From the NCBI RefSeq assembly GCF_900116435.1, contig NZ_FPAZ01000017.1:1-64000 (forward strand): DNA of 64,000 nt, given 5' to 3'. Both the position numbers and the translations under genes were made by a program. Positions 62,751 to 64,000 of the stretch are shown here, in pieces; the first letter of the stretch is position 1; each line of letters begins with the position of its first letter. The notes beneath the pieces were generated by a model, which had not been told where the DNA came from, searched no databases, and worked only from the letters and a program-made list of their open reading frames with translations. The stretch is from Pseudoalteromonas lipolytica (GTDB lineage Bacteria > Pseudomonadota > Gammaproteobacteria > Enterobacterales > Alteromonadaceae).

Positions 62751-63461
62751 TTACTCTTTAATTAAGTGATTTAATGCAAAAATATCTTCAATTTCAATAT
62801 CCGCCAGCCCTTTGTATTGATAATTAGTCGCTTGGTTATTTAACCAAACACTCTGACAGCCCGCATTATTAGCGCCTTGTACGTCAGTGTCTAAGCTATC
62901 ACCAATATGCAAAATTTCACTGTGAGCGACATTTAATAACTGCGCTGCGTTATTAAATAAAGCAGCGTGAGGCTTTGCTTTACCATGTGGGCCTGCTTGA
63001 AGCACTAACTCAAACACCCCATTTAGATTAAACTTTTCAACCTCGACATTGCCATTAGTAATCGCGATTAAGCGAAAATGCCTGCCAAGCTTTTCAAGTA
63101 ATTCAAGCACATCATCAGCAACGGTTATTTGACTACGAGCATCTGCAAAGGCCTGATATGCTTGTTCGGCATGGTGCTTGGCAAGGTCGTGTTCAAAGCC
63201 AAGATCCTGCATTGCATATAACAGGGCTGCTTGTCGCCAACGAGTGACATCGTCAACCAAGGTTGCGTCTTGTTTTAATGCATTATCGCGACATGTCAGC
63301 CAGTAGTTCATACTGTCGGCAGGCCATTGCTCAATATTTGCTAAGTAGTCAGCTTGGGCTTGTAAGGCTGATTTTATGATTGGATGATTGTTGTATAAGG
63401 TGTCATCTAAATCAAAACTTAGAACAGAAACGGGCGATAAGGCACGATTAAATCGGATCAT
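62751..63461 (-). CDS. yigB: HAD-family phosphatase YigB
   Basis: 236 aa. The HAD nucleophile motif is SFDLDDTLYNN; ITNGN is motif II, GKAKPHAALF motif III and HIGDSLDTDVQGANNAG motif IV. YigB dephosphorylates FMN and the riboflavin intermediate 5-amino-6-(phosphoribitylamino)uracil. Position directly after xerC (10 bp) is the conserved E. coli order dapF-xerC-yigB. Confidence 0.93.
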   Translation of the reverse strand: MIRFNRALSPVSVLSFDLDDTLYNNHPIIKSALQAQADYLANIEQWPADSMNYWLTCRDNALKQDATLVDDVTRWRQAALLYAMQDLGFEHDLAKHHAEQAYQAFADARSQITVADDVLELLEKLGRHFRLIAITNGNVEVEKFNLNGVFELVLQAGPHGKAKPHAALFNNAAQLLNVAHSEILHIGDSLDTDVQGANNAGCQSVWLNNQATNYQYKGLADIEIEDIFALNHLIKE

Positions 63462-63471
63462 AATTACAGGG

Positions 63472-64000
63472 TTACTCGGGTGTTGAGCGCTTTTTAGCGC
63501 GTGGGTGGGTGTTGTCGTATACTTTGGCTAAATGTTGAAAATCAAGGTGTGTATAAACTTGAGTCGCAGACAAACTAGTGTGTCCCAATAACTCTTGTAC
63601 AGCACGCAGGTCACCCGACGATTCTAAAATATGTGATGCAAATGAGTGACGTAACTTGTGCGGATGTACTTGTGAGCTGATACCTTGCTTGATCCCCCAC
63701 TCTTGCATGCGCAACCGTACATGACGTATTGAAATACGTTTCTTTTGGCTGCTGACGAATATGGCTATTTCATCAGGGTGTGCAAATTGTGGGCGAATTT
63801 TTAGCCATGCTTTTAACGCACTTAACGCTTTACTCCCCACGGGCAGTAAACGCTCTTTGTTGCCCTTACCCCGTACTAAAATTTCGCCTTCTCGGGGATT
63901 GATATCTTGTATGTTGGCACCAACTAACTCGCTAATACGCAAGCCCGATGAGTACATTAACTCCATCATCGCTTTATCACGAATAGCGAGAGGATCGTCA
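63472..64000 (-). CDS. xerC: Tyrosine recombinase XerC, C-terminal part (cut by window edge)
   Basis: The reading frame stays open from 63472 to the right edge (about 176 residues). It contains the full catalytic set: Arg in SSGLRISEL, Lys in [12 protein letters not shown]-x-x-R in HPHKLRHSF, His in [11 protein letters not shown], and Tyr in QVYTHLDF. Together with XerD it resolves chromosome dimers at dif. The yigB neighbour supports XerC over XerD. The N-terminal core-binding domain is outside the window. Confidence 0.95.
   Translation of the reverse strand, partial: DDPLAIRDKAMMELMYSSGLRISELVGANIQDINPREGEILVRGKGNKERLLPVGSKALSALKAWLKIRPQFAHPDEIAIFVSSQKKRISIRHVRLRMQEWGIKQGISSQVHPHKLRHSFASHILESSGDLRAVQELLGHTSLSATQVYTHLDFQHLAKVYDNTHPRAKKRSTPE

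Overview
The window looks like chromosomal DNA of a marine gammaproteobacterium of the order Alteromonadales, most probably Pseudoalteromonas or a close relative. The evidence is a dense, moderately AT-rich gene layout and a set of recognisable families: a yigB-xerC pair, a folM-folE-folX tetrahydromonapterin operon, a YggN/DUF2884 protein, a GlyGly-CTERM subtilase, oligopeptidase B, and MITE-like elements bounded by imperfect ATACCAATCCGC ends. Genus is inferred from remembered family distribution, not from a search.

Layout. Positions 1-692 are mobile or repeat DNA: the 3' end of an IS630-type transposase, its terminal repeat, and two direct repeats of about 100 bp carrying REP-like palindromes. 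Positions 693-6774 hold an envelope-stress type cluster related to E. coli yjfIJKL: lipoprotein, double DUF350 membrane protein, membrane-anchored polyamine-synthase-like enzyme, DUF2170, PspA/IM30, a cytosolic partner, a possible ribbon-helix-helix protein and a small membrane protein. Twin 13-bp palindromes lie in front of the DUF2170 gene. Positions 6767-9830 hold two paralogous lipoproteins and a Fur-controlled fagA-like/fumC operon headed by a perfect 24-bp inverted repeat. Positions 10013-16748 contain a methyltransferase, a GNAT-like/esterase pair, and an Lrp regulator facing a PrnB/indole-dioxygenase-like gene coupled to a kynureninase-like gene.

Positions 16812-21980 contain two secreted proteins, two tRNA-Ser genes, a tiny basic protein, and a lipid-kinase gene split by a complete 1230-bp ISAs1-type insertion with a 10-bp target duplication. 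Positions 22005-31607 are mainly regulators, transporters and redox proteins: EamA/MocR, YggN, glutathione peroxidase, LysR/YqhD, AzlCD, cytochrome b561 and cytochrome c'. Positions 31846-37848 encode two large peptidases. Positions 37881-41547 form an operon of two spondin-domain proteins with a two-component system. Positions 42144-47296 contain a thioredoxin-like lipoprotein, a DUF4870 pseudogene, YqaA, the tetrahydromonapterin operon, a TauE-like permease, NadE and YceH. Positions 47301-54226 contain a hybrid kinase, a penicillin-acylase family hydrolase and a diguanylate cyclase. Positions 54487-64000 contain a GNAT-nitrilase/Gdx pair, a BlaI/M56 regulatory pair with clear operators, a pseudouridine synthase, small proteins, a MITE between two stop codons, a retropepsin-like protein, YigB and the 3' part of XerC.

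The most promising systems are the PspA/polyamine cluster with its own putative operator, the PrnB-like/kynureninase-like/Lrp locus, the spondin/two-component operon, and the mobile-element story, in which the edge IS630 remnant and the MITE at 61 kb share the same 12-nt terminus.
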